A stretch of DNA of 64,000 nt from Solihabitans fulvus (GCF_008386585.1 NZ_VUOB01000033.1:40793-104792), one strand, 5' to 3'; numbered from the stretch's first letter, positions 45,518 through 53,595 are shown. Made by a program: numbers and translations. Notes: a model not told the origin generated them from the sequence alone.

Positions 45518-46144
45518 GTGCCCGCCACCAGAACGCAGGTCAACGTGGCCGATGAGAGCCCGGCAGAGCGCGGCGTGCGCTTCGAGCGCGACGCCATGCC
45601 CATGCTCGACCAGCTCTACTCCGCGGCCCTGCGGATGACCCGCAACCCCTCCGACGCGGAGGACCTGGTCCAGGAGACGTACCTGAAGGCGTACGCGGCC
45701 TTCGCCTCGTTCTCCGAAGGCACGAACCTGAAGGCCTGGCTCTACCGGATCCTCACCAACACCTACATCAACGGCTACCGCAAGAAGCAGCGGCAGCCGT
45801 TGCAGCAGCCGACCGAGGAGATCACCGACTGGCAGCTCGCCCAGGCGGAGAGCCACACCTCAAGCGGGCTGCGGTCCGCCGAGGTGGAGGCGATGGACCG
45901 GCTGCCGGACAACGACGTCAAGGAAGCGTTGCAGCGGCTGCCGGAGGAGTTCCGGATCGCCGTCTACCTCGCCGATGTCGAGGGTTTCGCCTACAAGGAG
46001 ATCGCCGAGATCATGGGCACGCCGATCGGGACCGTCATGTCCCGCCTGCACCGCGGCCGTCGCCAGCTCCGCGACCAGCTCGCCGACGTCGCCAGGGACC
46101 GAGGGTTCCTCCGCGCCGCCCAGCCGGAGGTGACGGGGTCGTGA
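45518..46144 (+). CDS. sigR: RNA polymerase sigma factor SigR/SigH (ECF, disulfide-stress)
   Basis: 208 residues from GTG 45518 (AAGGGA upstream). Region 2 is DQLYSAALRMTRNPSDAEDLVQETYLKAYAAF and region 4 is EFRIAVYLADVEGFAYKEIAEIMGTPIGTVMSRLHRGRRQL, diagnostic for the SigR/SigH group. Its TGA overlaps the anti-sigma start. The frame stays open upstream to beyond GTG 45305-45317, just downstream of the SigR-type promoter, so a longer isoform like the unstable sigma-R' of S. coelicolor is possible. Confidence 0.94.
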   Translation: MPATRTQVNVADESPAERGVRFERDAMPMLDQLYSAALRMTRNPSDAEDLVQETYLKAYAAFASFSEGTNLKAWLYRILTNTYINGYRKKQRQPLQQPTEEITDWQLAQAESHTSSGLRSAEVEAMDRLPDNDVKEALQRLPEEFRIAVYLADVEGFAYKEIAEIMGTPIGTVMSRLHRGRRQLRDQLADVARDRGFLRAAQPEVTGS

Positions 46145-46485
46145 GCTGTGGCAAACCGCACGAGACGGACTGCTCAGAGGTGCTCGCCGAGGTCTGGCTG
46201 CTGCTGGACCAGGAGTGTGGCAACGGGCGTCGGCAGCTGCTCGAACAGCACCTCGAGGAGTGCCACCCGTGCCTCGAGGAGTACGGCATCGAGGAGCACC
46301 TGAAGGCCCTGCTCGCCCGCAAGTGCGGCGGCGAGCACGCCCCCGACGCGCTCAAGCAGCGGCTGCGGGACACGATCCGGCAGACGCTCATCGAGCAGTC
46401 CGAGGTCACTCTCCGCCGGCACGCCGACGGCACCACCGTCGAGATCCGCGAGACCAAGGTCGTCGAGCTGCGCGAACAGGCCTGA
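46141..46485 (+). CDS. rsrA: Zinc-binding anti-sigma factor RsrA/RshA
   Basis: 114 residues; GTG 46141 overlaps the sigR stop (GTGA). The zinc-associated anti-sigma motif is HLEECHPCLEEYG, preceded by C10/C11-type cysteines (TDCSEVLAEVWLLLDQEC). In reduced cells RsrA holds SigR; oxidation of the HxxxCxxC thiols releases zinc and the sigma factor. The Glu/Arg-rich C-terminal 35 residues (VEIRETKVVELREQA) are typical of the mycothiol-system family. Its last codons and stop are repeated twice downstream. Confidence 0.92.
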   Translation: MSCGKPHETDCSEVLAEVWLLLDQECGNGRRQLLEQHLEECHPCLEEYGIEEHLKALLARKCGGEHAPDALKQRLRDTIRQTLIEQSEVTLRRHADGTTVEIRETKVVELREQA

Positions 46486-46551
46486 CACCACGGCCAACGC
46501 GAACGGGCCTGACACCACGGTCCACGCGAATGGCCTGACGCCATGGCCGAG
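46471..46551. repeat. 27-bp tandem repeat, three copies, seeded by the rsrA 3' end
   Basis: CGCGAACAGGCCTGACACCA... (46471-46497) includes the last rsrA codons and its TGA. Copies at 46498-46524 and 46525-46551 repeat it with a few changes, so the stop codon is present three times in the same frame. Confidence 0.92.
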
Positions 46552-46600
46552 CAGCCGTTCGGCAACCGCGCGAGACAACCGCACGACCAGCCGTTCGACA

Positions 46601-46640
46601 GCGAAGGACCCCGGCGAGTGAATCCGCCGGGGTCCTTCGC
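46601..46640. terminator. Bidirectional terminator between rsrA and bL37
   Basis: GCGAAGGACCCCGGCG (46601-46616) pairs perfectly with CGCCGGGGTCCTTCGC (46625-46640) around an 8-nt loop. It serves the convergent rsrA and bL37 genes. Confidence 0.85.
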
Positions 46641-46673
46641 ATGTCAGCCCTTGGAGCTCCAGGGAGCTCCTGA

Positions 46674-46748
46674 TCAGGCGTTGGGGCGCTTCCCGTGGTT
46701 GGCGCCGCCCTTCTTGCGGTCGCGGCGCTTGCGGGCACGCTTCGACAT
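46674..46748 (-). CDS. Ribosomal protein bL37 (24 residues)
   Basis: MSKRARKRRDRKKGGANHGK followed by RPNA: a 24-residue, very basic protein almost identical in pattern to actinobacterial bL37, first seen in mycobacterial ribosome structures, in the 23S domain near the peptidyl-transferase region. ATG 46748 is preceded by AGGAG. Nearly every residue is charged or polar. It is too short for most gene finders and easily missed. Confidence 0.9.
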   Translation of the reverse strand: MSKRARKRRDRKKGGANHGKRPNA

Positions 46749-46940
46749 GGTGACTCCTCGCATGTGGTGGGCTCGGCGCGCGCGGGCGCAGCAGAGCCGT
46801 GAACAAACCCTCCCCAGTGTGACACGGCCGCGCCGCACCGATTTCCACGCCCCGATCCGTGGTTGGATTGAGGTGGAGACGGACCGCAGGGACACACCCT
46901 CGCCAGTGCCCGTTTCGGCGCGTCGAGGAGGGCGAAGCGG

Positions 46941-47156
46941 ATGGCGGAGGAGATCCGGGCCGAGATGATGGCCAACGTCTGGAAGGTCGTCGCCCGCGTG
47001 GGCGACGCGGTGACCGACCAGTCCACCGTGGTGATCCTCGAGTCGATGAACATGGAGATCCCGGTCCTGTCCGAGGGCAGGGGTGTGATCACCAGGCTCG
47101 CCGTGGCCGAGGGCGACGCCGTCCAGGAGGGCGACCTCATCGCGGTCGTCGAGTGA
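46941..47156 (+). CDS. Biotinyl/lipoyl-domain protein (TB7.3/Rv3221c homologue) lacking the acceptor lysine
   Basis: 71 residues from ATG 46941. The whole protein is one biotinyl domain: AEEIRAEMMANVWKVVARVGD, then LESMNMEIPVLSEGRG and VAEGDAVQEGDLIAVVE. In M. tuberculosis TB7.3 the modified residue is the Lys of ESMKMEIPV; here codon 37 is AAC (Asn), giving ESMNMEIPV. The rest of the domain is intact and the neighbour order (pdtaS 40 bp downstream) is conserved. Biotinylation at this site is therefore not possible unless there is a sequencing error. Confidence 0.88.
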   Translation: MAEEIRAEMMANVWKVVARVGDAVTDQSTVVILESMNMEIPVLSEGRGVITRLAVAEGDAVQEGDLIAVVE

Positions 47157-47196
47157 GTTCGTCGCCGACCCGTCCCGCCGCAACGGAACCGAGCGC

Positions 47197-48678
47197 ATGT
47201 CCACGCTGACCGACCTGCTCGCCGAGCACACCAGCCTGTCCGGCAAGGCCGTCGACCACCTCCAGATGGTCGTGGCCGAGTGGCAGCTGCTGTCCGACCT
47301 GTCCTTCGCCGACTTCCTGCTGTGGGTGCCGCAGGACGCGAACACGAGCTTCCTGTGCGTGGCGCAGGCCCGGCCGACCACCGCCCCGACGGCCCATCCC
47401 GAGGACGTCGTCGGCAGCACCGTGACGGCCGTCGAGCACCCGCAGCTGCGCCGCGCGATGGCCGAGGCGAGGATCTGCCGCGAGGAGGACCCGCGCTGGC
47501 ACCTCGGCGTGCCGGTGCGCAGGGAGACCATCCCGGTGCGGCTGGGCGGCCAGGTCATCGCCGTGTTGAGCCGGGACACCAACCTCGCGGTGCCCAGGGT
47601 GCCGAGCCCGCTGGAGATCTCCTACCTCGGCAGCGCGGCCGACCTGTGCCAGATGATCGCGGACGGCACGTTCCCGACCGCGGAGCCGTCCGCCGACGTG
47701 CACACCAGCCCGCGCGTGGGCGACGGCCTGATCCGCCTCGACGCGGCGGGCGCCGTGGTGTTCGCGAGCCCCAACGCGCTGTCGGCGTATCACCGGATGG
47801 GGCACGCCGCCGACCTGCTCGGCGTGCACCTCGCCCCGCTGACCAGGTCGTTGATAGGGGATCCGTTCGATGCCACCGAGGTGGCGCAGCGGATCAAGTC
47901 GGCGCTGGACGGGCAGCCGAGCATGCGCGTGGAGGCGGAGTCCCGGCGCGGGGCCGTCGTGCTGTTCCGCGCGCTGCCGCTGCGGCCACGGGGCAACGCG
48001 GCCGGGGCGCTGGTGTTGTGCCGGGACGTGACCGAGGTCAAGCGCCGGGACAGGGCGCTGATGTCCAAGGACGCCACGATCCGCGAGATCCACCATCGGG
48101 TGAAGAACAACCTTCAGACGGTGGCCGCGCTGCTGCGGTTGCAGTCGCGGCGCACCAGCAACACCGAGGCGCGGCAGGCGCTCGCGGAGTCCGTGCGCAG
48201 GGTCACCTCGATCGCGCTGGTGCACGAGACGCTGTCCATGTCGGTGGACGAGCGGGTGGACCTGGACGACGTGGTCGACCGGGTCATCCCGATGATGAGC
48301 GACGTGGCCGCCGCGGAGACCCAGGTGGTGGTGCGCAGGGAGGGCCCGTTCGGGGTCGTGCCGGCCGAGCTGGCCACCCCACTGGTGATGGTGCTGACCG
48401 AGCTGGTGCAGAACGCCTTCGAGCACGCCTACCCGCCTGGCCAGCGCGGCGAGGTGGTGGTCACGGCGGAGCGCTCGGTGAAGTGGCTCGACGTGGTCGT
48501 CGCCGACGACGGGCGCGGCCTGCCGCCGGGGTTCTCGCTTGAGCGCACGGAACGGCTCGGCCTCCAGATCGTCCGGACGCTGGTGGAGTCGGAGCTGCGC
48601 GGCTCGTTGAGCCTGCGGCGGCGGCCGACGGGCGGGACCGAGGCGGTGCTGCGGGTGCCGCTGCGGGTGCGGCGCTAG
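47197..48678 (+). CDS. pdtaS: Sensor histidine kinase PdtaS
   Basis: 493 residues from ATG 47197. An N-terminal GAF domain (~1-150), a PAS domain (~180-290) and a HisKA_2/HWE-like transmitter with phospho-His in EIHHRVKNNLQTVAALLRLQ, then an HATPase with LTELVQNAFEHAY and DDGRGLPPGF. It is cytosolic, with no membrane segment. In mycobacteria PdtaS signals to the RNA-binding antiterminator PdtaR (ANTAR) and responds to copper/NO and c-di-GMP. pdtaR is not in this window. Confidence 0.93.
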   Translation: MSTLTDLLAEHTSLSGKAVDHLQMVVAEWQLLSDLSFADFLLWVPQDANTSFLCVAQARPTTAPTAHPEDVVGSTVTAVEHPQLRRAMAEARICREEDPRWHLGVPVRRETIPVRLGGQVIAVLSRDTNLAVPRVPSPLEISYLGSAADLCQMIADGTFPTAEPSADVHTSPRVGDGLIRLDAAGAVVFASPNALSAYHRMGHAADLLGVHLAPLTRSLIGDPFDATEVAQRIKSALDGQPSMRVEAESRRGAVVLFRALPLRPRGNAAGALVLCRDVTEVKRRDRALMSKDATIREIHHRVKNNLQTVAALLRLQSRRTSNTEARQALAESVRRVTSIALVHETLSMSVDERVDLDDVVDRVIPMMSDVAAAETQVVVRREGPFGVVPAELATPLVMVLTELVQNAFEHAYPPGQRGEVVVTAERSVKWLDVVVADDGRGLPPGFSLERTERLGLQIVRTLVESELRGSLSLRRRPTGGTEAVLRVPLRVRR

Positions 48679-48713
48679 GCATCGCGACACAAGGCGCTAG
48701 GCGCTCGGCGATG
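48671..48713. repeat. 22-bp partial duplication including the pdtaS stop codon
   Basis: GGCGCTAGGC at 48671-48680 contains the TAG stop of pdtaS and recurs exactly at 48693-48702; the following bases (atcgcga / gctcggcga) are similar. About 40 bp further on, a ~29-bp unit GATGTCCGGAAGGACGCCGT is duplicated imperfectly (48711-48770). Confidence 0.6.
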
Positions 48714-48981
48714 TCCTGGAGGACTCCATCGTGGCGCTGGATGTCCGGAAGGACGCCGTCATGACCCGGATGTCGGACTGCGGGGGCGGCAGCCGGGTGG
48801 TAAAGGGGCGGTGTGCGCGGAGCGCCTCGGGGCCGGCGTTAGTATTCAGGGGTGCGTACGTGGTGGCGTGCAATCGCCGGCGCGTAGTCATGCGGGAGGG
48901 TGTGCAAGAACGAGGGCCCCGACACCGTTGCCTGGTGTCGGGGCCCTCGTCGTCCTGTGGGCAAACTCGCCTGGATCAGCC
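48679..48981. other. 303-bp convergent intergenic region between pdtaS and whiB1
   Basis: No supported gene. It holds the pdtaS stop duplication, degenerate GATGTCC(g/t)GGAGGAC repeats and the terminator hairpin at 48910-48950. Confidence 0.6.
48910..48950. terminator. Strong hairpin terminator downstream of whiB1
   Basis: ACGAGGGCCCCGACACC (48910-48926) pairs perfectly with GGTGTCGGGGCCCTCGT (48934-48950), loop of 7 nt, 31 bp after the whiB1 stop. Confidence 0.88.
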
Positions 48982-49236
48982 TCAGGCGTTGCTCCTGGCC
49001 CGGGTGCGGGCATTGCGCCGCTTCAGCGCACGTCGCTCGTCTTCGCTCATTCCGCCCCACACACCGGCGTCTTGTCCGCTCTCCAACGCCCAAGCCAGGC
49101 AGTCGGAGACGACGGGACAGCGGCGGCAGACGTTTTTCGCCTCGGCAATCTGCAGGAGCGCAGGACCGCTGTTCCCAACGGGGAAGAACAGCTCGGGGTC
49201 CTCGTCGCGGCAGATCGCGCGGTGGCGCCAGTCCAT
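48982..49236 (-). CDS. whiB1: Iron-sulfur transcriptional regulator WhiB1
   Basis: 84 residues from ATG 49236, the same length as M. tuberculosis WhiB1; AGGAG lies eight bases upstream. Cluster ligands are Cys9, Cys37, Cys40 and Cys46, followed by the turn GVWGGMSEDERRAL and a basic RRNARTRAR DNA-binding tail. WhiB1 carries an NO-sensitive [4Fe-4S] cluster, binds the primary sigma factor and is essential in mycobacteria. An upstream in-frame ATG (49272) would overlap the ribosome-binding site. Confidence 0.96.
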   Translation of the reverse strand: MDWRHRAICRDEDPELFFPVGNSGPALLQIAEAKNVCRRCPVVSDCLAWALESGQDAGVWGGMSEDERRALKRRNARTRARSNA

Positions 49237-49304
49237 TGTTCCGTACTCCTCGCTAGGCGCGCTCGTAGGCACGCCGGTAGTAGTCAGCGGTCGTTTGGGG
49301 TGCT

Positions 49305-49320
49305 TGTGAATGCTTTCACG
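49305..49320. promoter_or_regulatory. CRP/FNR-type operator upstream of whiB1
   Basis: TGTGA-ATGCTT-TCACG matches the CRP consensus TGTGA-N6-TCACA at nine of ten positions, 69 bp upstream of the whiB1 start. In M. tuberculosis whiB1 is known to be regulated by CRP and cAMP, which makes the site credible. Confidence 0.7.
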
Positions 49321-49354
49321 AACAGCCGTGATGTCAAGGGTTTCGCACTAACCC

Positions 49355-49370
49355 GGTGAGTGAACTCACC
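49355..49370. promoter_or_regulatory. 16-bp dyad GGTGAGT-ga-ACTCACC upstream of whiB1
   Basis: Perfect 7-bp arms around a 2-bp spacer, 35 bp further upstream than the CRP-like site. Possible second operator or the base of a small hairpin. Confidence 0.4.
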
Positions 49371-49444
49371 CGAAAGATCGACGGAATTGACCTGCGGTTT
49401 CGCTCAGCGACCTGTCACGATCAGCGGAGATCGCGACTCGGTAG

Positions 49445-49466
49445 CGAGCAGGTCACGCACAGGTCA
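49445..49466. repeat. 11-bp tandem duplication including the diacylglycerol kinase stop codon
   Basis: CGAGCAGGTCA and CGCACAGGTCA are adjacent; the last TCA (49464-49466) is the TGA stop of the minus-strand kinase gene. On that strand it reads TGACCTGTGCG-TGACCTGCTCG. Confidence 0.6.
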
Positions 49467-50384
49467 CACTGCGACCTGGAGCGCGTCGGGCACCGCGACG
49501 AACGTGACCTCGGTGTGCTCACCGAGGTGGTCACCGTCCATCTGCAGGCGGACCGGCCGTGCTGAGGTCACCCGCACGTACTCAACGTCGTCCCGCCGCA
49601 GAAGATTCCCGCCGCGCGGCTCGATGTTCGGGCCGAGGATCTGACCGAGGTGCCGCAGCGCCGTTGGCAGCCGCAGGCTCCGCAGCGCGTACAGGCCGAG
49701 GCCGCCGTCGAACGAGCAGGTGGGGTTCAGCCGGATCGGCTTGCCGCCGAGGTACGTCCACGGGTCCGTGTTGGAGACGAACGCCATCTTCACGCCCTCG
49801 GCTGGCTCCTCGCCGGGCAGTTCGATGGTCAGCGCGGGCTTCGCCTGCCACTGCTGGAAATAGCTGGCCAGCGCGATCCGCGTGTACAGGGCGGGGCTGG
49901 CCTCGCGGCCCCGCGCACGCCGCCGCTCGACGCCGGCGACCACGTCGGCGTCCCAGCCGAGCCCGGCGTTGAAGGTGAACCACCGGTCGGCCGCGCGGCC
50001 GAGGCCGACCCAGCGGCTGCGCCTGCCCTCGATCGCCTGCAACAGGTGGTGCGTCGCCTCGACCGGGTCGCGCGGCAGCCCGAGCGCGCGCGCGAAGACG
50101 TTCGCGGAGCCGCCGGGCACCACCCCGAGCATCGGCGCCGCCGGGCCGCCACCCTCGGCGAGCAGCCCGTTGACGACCTCGTTGACCGTGCCGTCGCCAC
50201 CGTGCGCGACCACCAGGTCGAAGCCCTCCGAGGCAGCCTGCCGCGCCGCGTCCGCGGCGTGGCCCCGGTAGCTGGTCTCGATGATGTCCAGCTTCACGTC
50301 GCTGGCCAGGGCGTGGGCCAGCACGTCCCGACCCGCCGGCGTCGTTGTCGTCGCCTGCGGGTTGACCACCAGAAGTGCGCGCAC
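49464..50384 (-). CDS. Diacylglycerol kinase family lipid kinase
   Basis: 306 residues from GTG 50384 (VRALLVVNPQATTTT), the usual family N-terminus; a longer frame to 50468 exists but lacks similarity. VVAHGGDGTVNEVVNGLL is the nucleotide-binding GGDGT motif, then GVVPGGSANVFARALGLP, and the C-terminal lobe with QMDGDHLGEHTEV. Such enzymes phosphorylate diacylglycerol or related lipids at the membrane. The gene follows whiB1 in the same order as Rv3218/Rv3219. Confidence 0.9.
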   Translation of the reverse strand: MRALLVVNPQATTTTPAGRDVLAHALASDVKLDIIETSYRGHAADAARQAASEGFDLVVAHGGDGTVNEVVNGLLAEGGGPAAPMLGVVPGGSANVFARALGLPRDPVEATHHLLQAIEGRRSRWVGLGRAADRWFTFNAGLGWDADVVAGVERRRARGREASPALYTRIALASYFQQWQAKPALTIELPGEEPAEGVKMAFVSNTDPWTYLGGKPIRLNPTCSFDGGLGLYALRSLRLPTALRHLGQILGPNIEPRGGNLLRRDDVEYVRVTSARPVRLQMDGDHLGEHTEVTFVAVPDALQVAV

Positions 50385-50665
50385 CGCTCCACAGTAGGAC
50401 AGCACGGGCCCCCGTTCGGGGTGTGCGCCCACCGTCAGGCGGTGTTCGTCATCTCGGAAGTGGCTCAAATCTCCCTGCTGCTAGTCGGGCCAGGTCCGCC
50501 AGCGCGACGAGTGCACCCAGACGACCGTCTGCTCATTGCGAGGCCCATTGATCATCGCCTGTCCGGCGGTCGAACGGGACCGGCCGACCGGGTGGCCTAC
50601 GATCGCCGGTGCGCACGCACCGTGACCCGCGCGCCAGGTCGAAATCCCCGGAAGGCTCGCCGACC

Positions 50666-51079
50666 ATGCCGATCGAAGCCGCCGCACCACGTTCGGTGCG
50701 CCTCGCCGGACTGCTCGTTGGCCTCCAGGGGCTGGCCGGCGTCGCGTTCGCGGTCGCCGTCGTGGTGAAGGCGATCGGCGCTCCAGCGCAGCGCGGCGCG
50801 CTGCTCGGCGAGGCGGGCTACTTCGTCCTGCTCGGCGGCGGCGTGCTGTTCGCCGGGATCTGCCTGGTGCTCGGCAAGCGCGGCGCCAGGACGCCGGCGA
50901 TCGTCATGCAGCTGCTGCTGCTCGCAGTGGCCTACTACGCGTACTCCTCGCACCAGCGGCTGGCCGGCCTGCTGGTGGCCGCGTTCTGCGTCACGGTGCT
51001 CGTGCTGCTGTTCACCGCACCGGCCCGCGCCTGGGTGCTGCGGGTCGGCGAAACGCACGACGGCGACGCACAGGGATAA
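50666..51079 (+). CDS. Four-helix integral membrane protein, hypothetical
   Basis: 137 residues from ATG 50666 with GGAAGG upstream. Four hydrophobic segments (~12-35, ~50-68, ~78-95, ~98-117) and a short polar C-terminus (GETHDGDAQG). No family signature is recognised beyond a general small actinobacterial membrane protein. Confidence 0.7.
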   Translation: MPIEAAAPRSVRLAGLLVGLQGLAGVAFAVAVVVKAIGAPAQRGALLGEAGYFVLLGGGVLFAGICLVLGKRGARTPAIVMQLLLLAVAYYAYSSHQRLAGLLVAAFCVTVLVLLFTAPARAWVLRVGETHDGDAQG

Positions 51080-51195
51080 AACCGAACATCGGAGGGTGTT
51101 GGACGACCCTCACAAGGGTGACGCTGAAAGGGCTTCAGTCCCTCGTCCCCTGCCCACGACGGTGACTCCGCCGTGGATTCGAGGAGTTGTTCCCT

Positions 51196-51912
51196 GTGCG
51201 CTTCATCCGATTGATTCTCCCGCTCGCCGCCGTCGCGTTGGCGGTGTTCGGCGCAGCCCCTGCCGCGTCGGCCCAGGTGAGCCCGCACATCATCGACGGA
51301 CAGCAGGCGTCGAGCGGTCCGTGGGCCGCCCGCCTGTTCGTCAACGGCCAGCAGGAGTGCTCGGCCACGATCATCGCCCCTCAGTGGGTCCTCACCGCGC
51401 GGCACTGCGTGCAGAGCTCGGGCACGTACACGTTCCACATCGGCAGCCTCGACCAGACCGCAGGTGAGTCGGCGACCGCGGTCGAGATCGACCAGAGCCC
51501 CGACGTCGACCTGGCGTTGGCCAAGCTCGACCACGAGGTGCAGGCGACCTACGCGCCGCTGGGTGACTCCAGCGCCGTCAACGTCGGCGACACCGTGCAG
51601 CTCTACGGCTGGGGCGCGACCTGCACCGACCGCCCCGAGATCCAGTGCCAGTCCAGGTACCTCAAGTACGCCAACGTGCAGGTGTCCGACACCGGCTGCG
51701 ACAGCGGTCTCGGCGGCCTGAGCATCTGCGTCACCCGGATCGACGGCATCGCGGCAGGCGGCGACTCCGGCGGCCCGATGTTCGCCACCAGCCCGGTCGA
51801 CGGCCAGCAGTACCAGGTCGGGGTGGCCTCCACCAGCGACCGCTCGTCCTACTCGGCGTACGCCAACGTCACGCAGTACCGCGACTGGATCCAGTCCATC
51901 GCGGGTGTCTAG
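51196..51912 (+). CDS. Secreted trypsin-like (S1) serine protease
   Basis: 238 residues from GTG 51196 (GAGGAG upstream). Signal peptide 1-27 (LILPLAAVALAVFGAAPAAS-A). The mature N-terminus IIDGQQASSGPWAARLF resembles the IVGG activation site. The triad is His70 (LTARHC), an Asp around 103-105 (DVDLAL) and Ser191 (GDSGGPM). Four Cys outside the triad can form disulfides. Extracellular proteolysis; substrate unknown. Confidence 0.9.
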   Translation: MRFIRLILPLAAVALAVFGAAPAASAQVSPHIIDGQQASSGPWAARLFVNGQQECSATIIAPQWVLTARHCVQSSGTYTFHIGSLDQTAGESATAVEIDQSPDVDLALAKLDHEVQATYAPLGDSSAVNVGDTVQLYGWGATCTDRPEIQCQSRYLKYANVQVSDTGCDSGLGGLSICVTRIDGIAAGGDSGGPMFATSPVDGQQYQVGVASTSDRSSYSAYANVTQYRDWIQSIAGV

Positions 51913-51918
51913 CTCGTA

Positions 51919-51963
51919 GACGGCCCGGCGCGGCGGTGTGAGCCAGCGCGCCGGGCCGGCGTC
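51919..51963 (+). terminator. Hairpin terminator after the trypsin-like protease
   Basis: GCCCGGCGCG (51923-51932) pairs with CGCGCCGGGC (51947-51956), with GAC/GTC outer pairs extending the stem. It begins seven bases after the stop. Confidence 0.7.
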
Positions 51964-52077
51964 CGCCACCGGATGATCACTGCGCGTAGTTTGCCTGTCT
52001 TGGATAGACACGAACGGAGTAGCCGGATAACGTTCGGCTGCGTTCGCGCCGCTTCCAGGACCCCGTTGAGGTGCGCT

Positions 52078-53007
52078 GTGCAGGATCGTCCGAACTGGGT
52101 GCCGAGCAACGTGGATGTCGAGCGGCCGAACTTCGCCAGACTGTACGACTACTACCTCGGCGGCGCCCACAACTTCGCCGTCGACCGTGCGCTCGCCGAG
52201 CAGTCCAACCAGCTCGTCCCCGGCACGCAGCTGGCGCGAAACAGCCGGACCTTCCTCCGCCGCGCCGTCCGGCTCTGCGTCGACCGGGGCGTCACCCAGT
52301 TCCTCGACCTCGGCTCCGGCCTGCCGACCGCCGGCAACGTGCACGAGGTGGCGCAGGCGGCCGACCGGGACTGCCGCGTGGTCTACGTCGACAACGAGCC
52401 CGTCACCGTCGCGCACGGCCGCGCCATGCTGCGCGGCAACGACCTTGTCGGGATCGTGCTCGCCGACCTCAGGGACGTCCGCGCCGTGCTCGCGGCGCAG
52501 GAGACCAGGCGGCTGCTGGACTTCGACCGGCCGGTCGCCGTGCTGATGAGCGGCGTCCTGCACTTCGTGCCCGACAGCGATCGCCCCGCCGAGATCGTCG
52601 CCGCGTACCTCGACGCAGCCGCGCCGGACAGCCTGCTCGCGCTTTCCCACGTGACCGGCGACGTGCTGCCCGACGTCGCGGGCCGGCTGGTTGCGCTGGC
52701 CGAGCACGCGTCGACGCCGCTGGTGACGCCGCGCACGCGCGAGCAGATCGGCCGCCTGTTCGGCGGGCTGGAACTGCTCGACCCCGGGCTGACCTTCACC
52801 GCGCGGTGGCGGTGCGAACAGGACCTGGGCTGGGGACGTCCCCCGGCGGATGGCGTCGAGGCACCTCGCGTCGATGGCGCAGCTGTCGATGGGGCGGGTG
52901 TCGATGGGGCAGCTGCCGACGGCCGCGCGGTGGGGTTCGGCGACGCGGCCGTGGTCGTGTCCTATGCGGGGGTCGGCCACAAACCGGCCGCGCCCCGCGT
53001 CGGCTGA
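52078..53007 (+). CDS. DUF574/PF04672 S-adenosylmethionine-dependent methyltransferase
   Basis: 309 residues from GTG 52078 (GAGG upstream). WVPSNVDVERPNFARLYDYYLGGAHNFAVDR is the family N-terminus and FLDLGSGLPTAGNVHEVA the SAM loop, followed by VVYVDNEPVTVAHGRAML. This family is expanded in Actinomycetales and substrates are largely unknown. Near the C-terminus (52849-52926) a 12-bp repeat encodes four Val-Asp-Gly-Ala blocks that look like an expanded insertion in the loop before the last strand. Confidence 0.85.
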   Translation: MQDRPNWVPSNVDVERPNFARLYDYYLGGAHNFAVDRALAEQSNQLVPGTQLARNSRTFLRRAVRLCVDRGVTQFLDLGSGLPTAGNVHEVAQAADRDCRVVYVDNEPVTVAHGRAMLRGNDLVGIVLADLRDVRAVLAAQETRRLLDFDRPVAVLMSGVLHFVPDSDRPAEIVAAYLDAAAPDSLLALSHVTGDVLPDVAGRLVALAEHASTPLVTPRTREQIGRLFGGLELLDPGLTFTARWRCEQDLGWGRPPADGVEAPRVDGAAVDGAGVDGAAADGRAVGFGDAAVVVSYAGVGHKPAAPRVG

Positions 53008-53036
53008 CTCTGACGCGAGGCGCGGATCGTCGTTCG

Positions 53037-53087
53037 GGTCAGCCGGCTAGCGAGGTCAGCTGGCGAGATAGGTCAGCTGGCGAGGGC
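53037..53087. repeat. 17-bp tandem repeat, three copies, overlapping the DUF4259 stop codon
   Basis: GGTCAGCCGGCTAGCGA, GGTCAGCTGGCGAGATA and GGTCAGCTGGCGAGGGC occupy 53037-53087. TCA 53073-53075 in the third unit is the TGA stop of the minus-strand DUF4259 gene. Confidence 0.9.
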
Positions 53088-53486
53088 CGCGCGCAGCGGG
53101 GCCAGGGCCTCGGTGACCTCGGCGAGGCCGCCGCCCTCCTCCCAGAGGTTGAGCCACTCGGAGTCCTCCTGGAACACCCGGTCCAGCGCGCGCAGGGCGA
53201 GGTCGGCGTACTCGTCCGGCAGGTCGAGCAGCTCGCCGGAGGCGAGGAAGTCCGGCGCGTACGCGGACTGGACGACGGGGCCGCCCGGCCGGTGCGCCGC
53301 CACGATGGCCGCGGCGGCGATCGCCGCGCAGGCCACGTCGATGTCGAGGTCGTCGTCCTCGTTCACGGCCTCGGCCAGCGTGTCGTGGATCAGCGTCGGC
53401 CGCTGCTCGGGTTCGGCGTCATCGAGCTCGTTGCTCCAGTCCGCCGCCGAGTCGTTGTCGAACGGCCCGCTGCCCCACGCTCCCAT
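53073..53486 (-). CDS. DUF4259 family protein
   Basis: 137 residues from ATG 53486. The N-terminus MGAWGSGPFDNDSAADWSNEL is the family signature. Highly acidic throughout, ending ALAPLRAALAS. Cytoplasmic; function unknown. Its 3' end forms the first copy of a 17-bp tandem array. Confidence 0.88.
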   Translation of the reverse strand: MGAWGSGPFDNDSAADWSNELDDAEPEQRPTLIHDTLAEAVNEDDDLDIDVACAAIAAAAIVAAHRPGGPVVQSAYAPDFLASGELLDLPDEYADLALRALDRVFQEDSEWLNLWEEGGGLAEVTEALAPLRAALAS

Positions 53487-53595
53487 GCCTCATCCTGTCT
53501 GCTGTGTGCCACTGGTGATCCCCGGGAACTTCCCAGGGCTGCGGAAAGCCTGCCCGAAGGGAGGTCTCCGACACAAAACCGCCGTCCCCGTCCGG

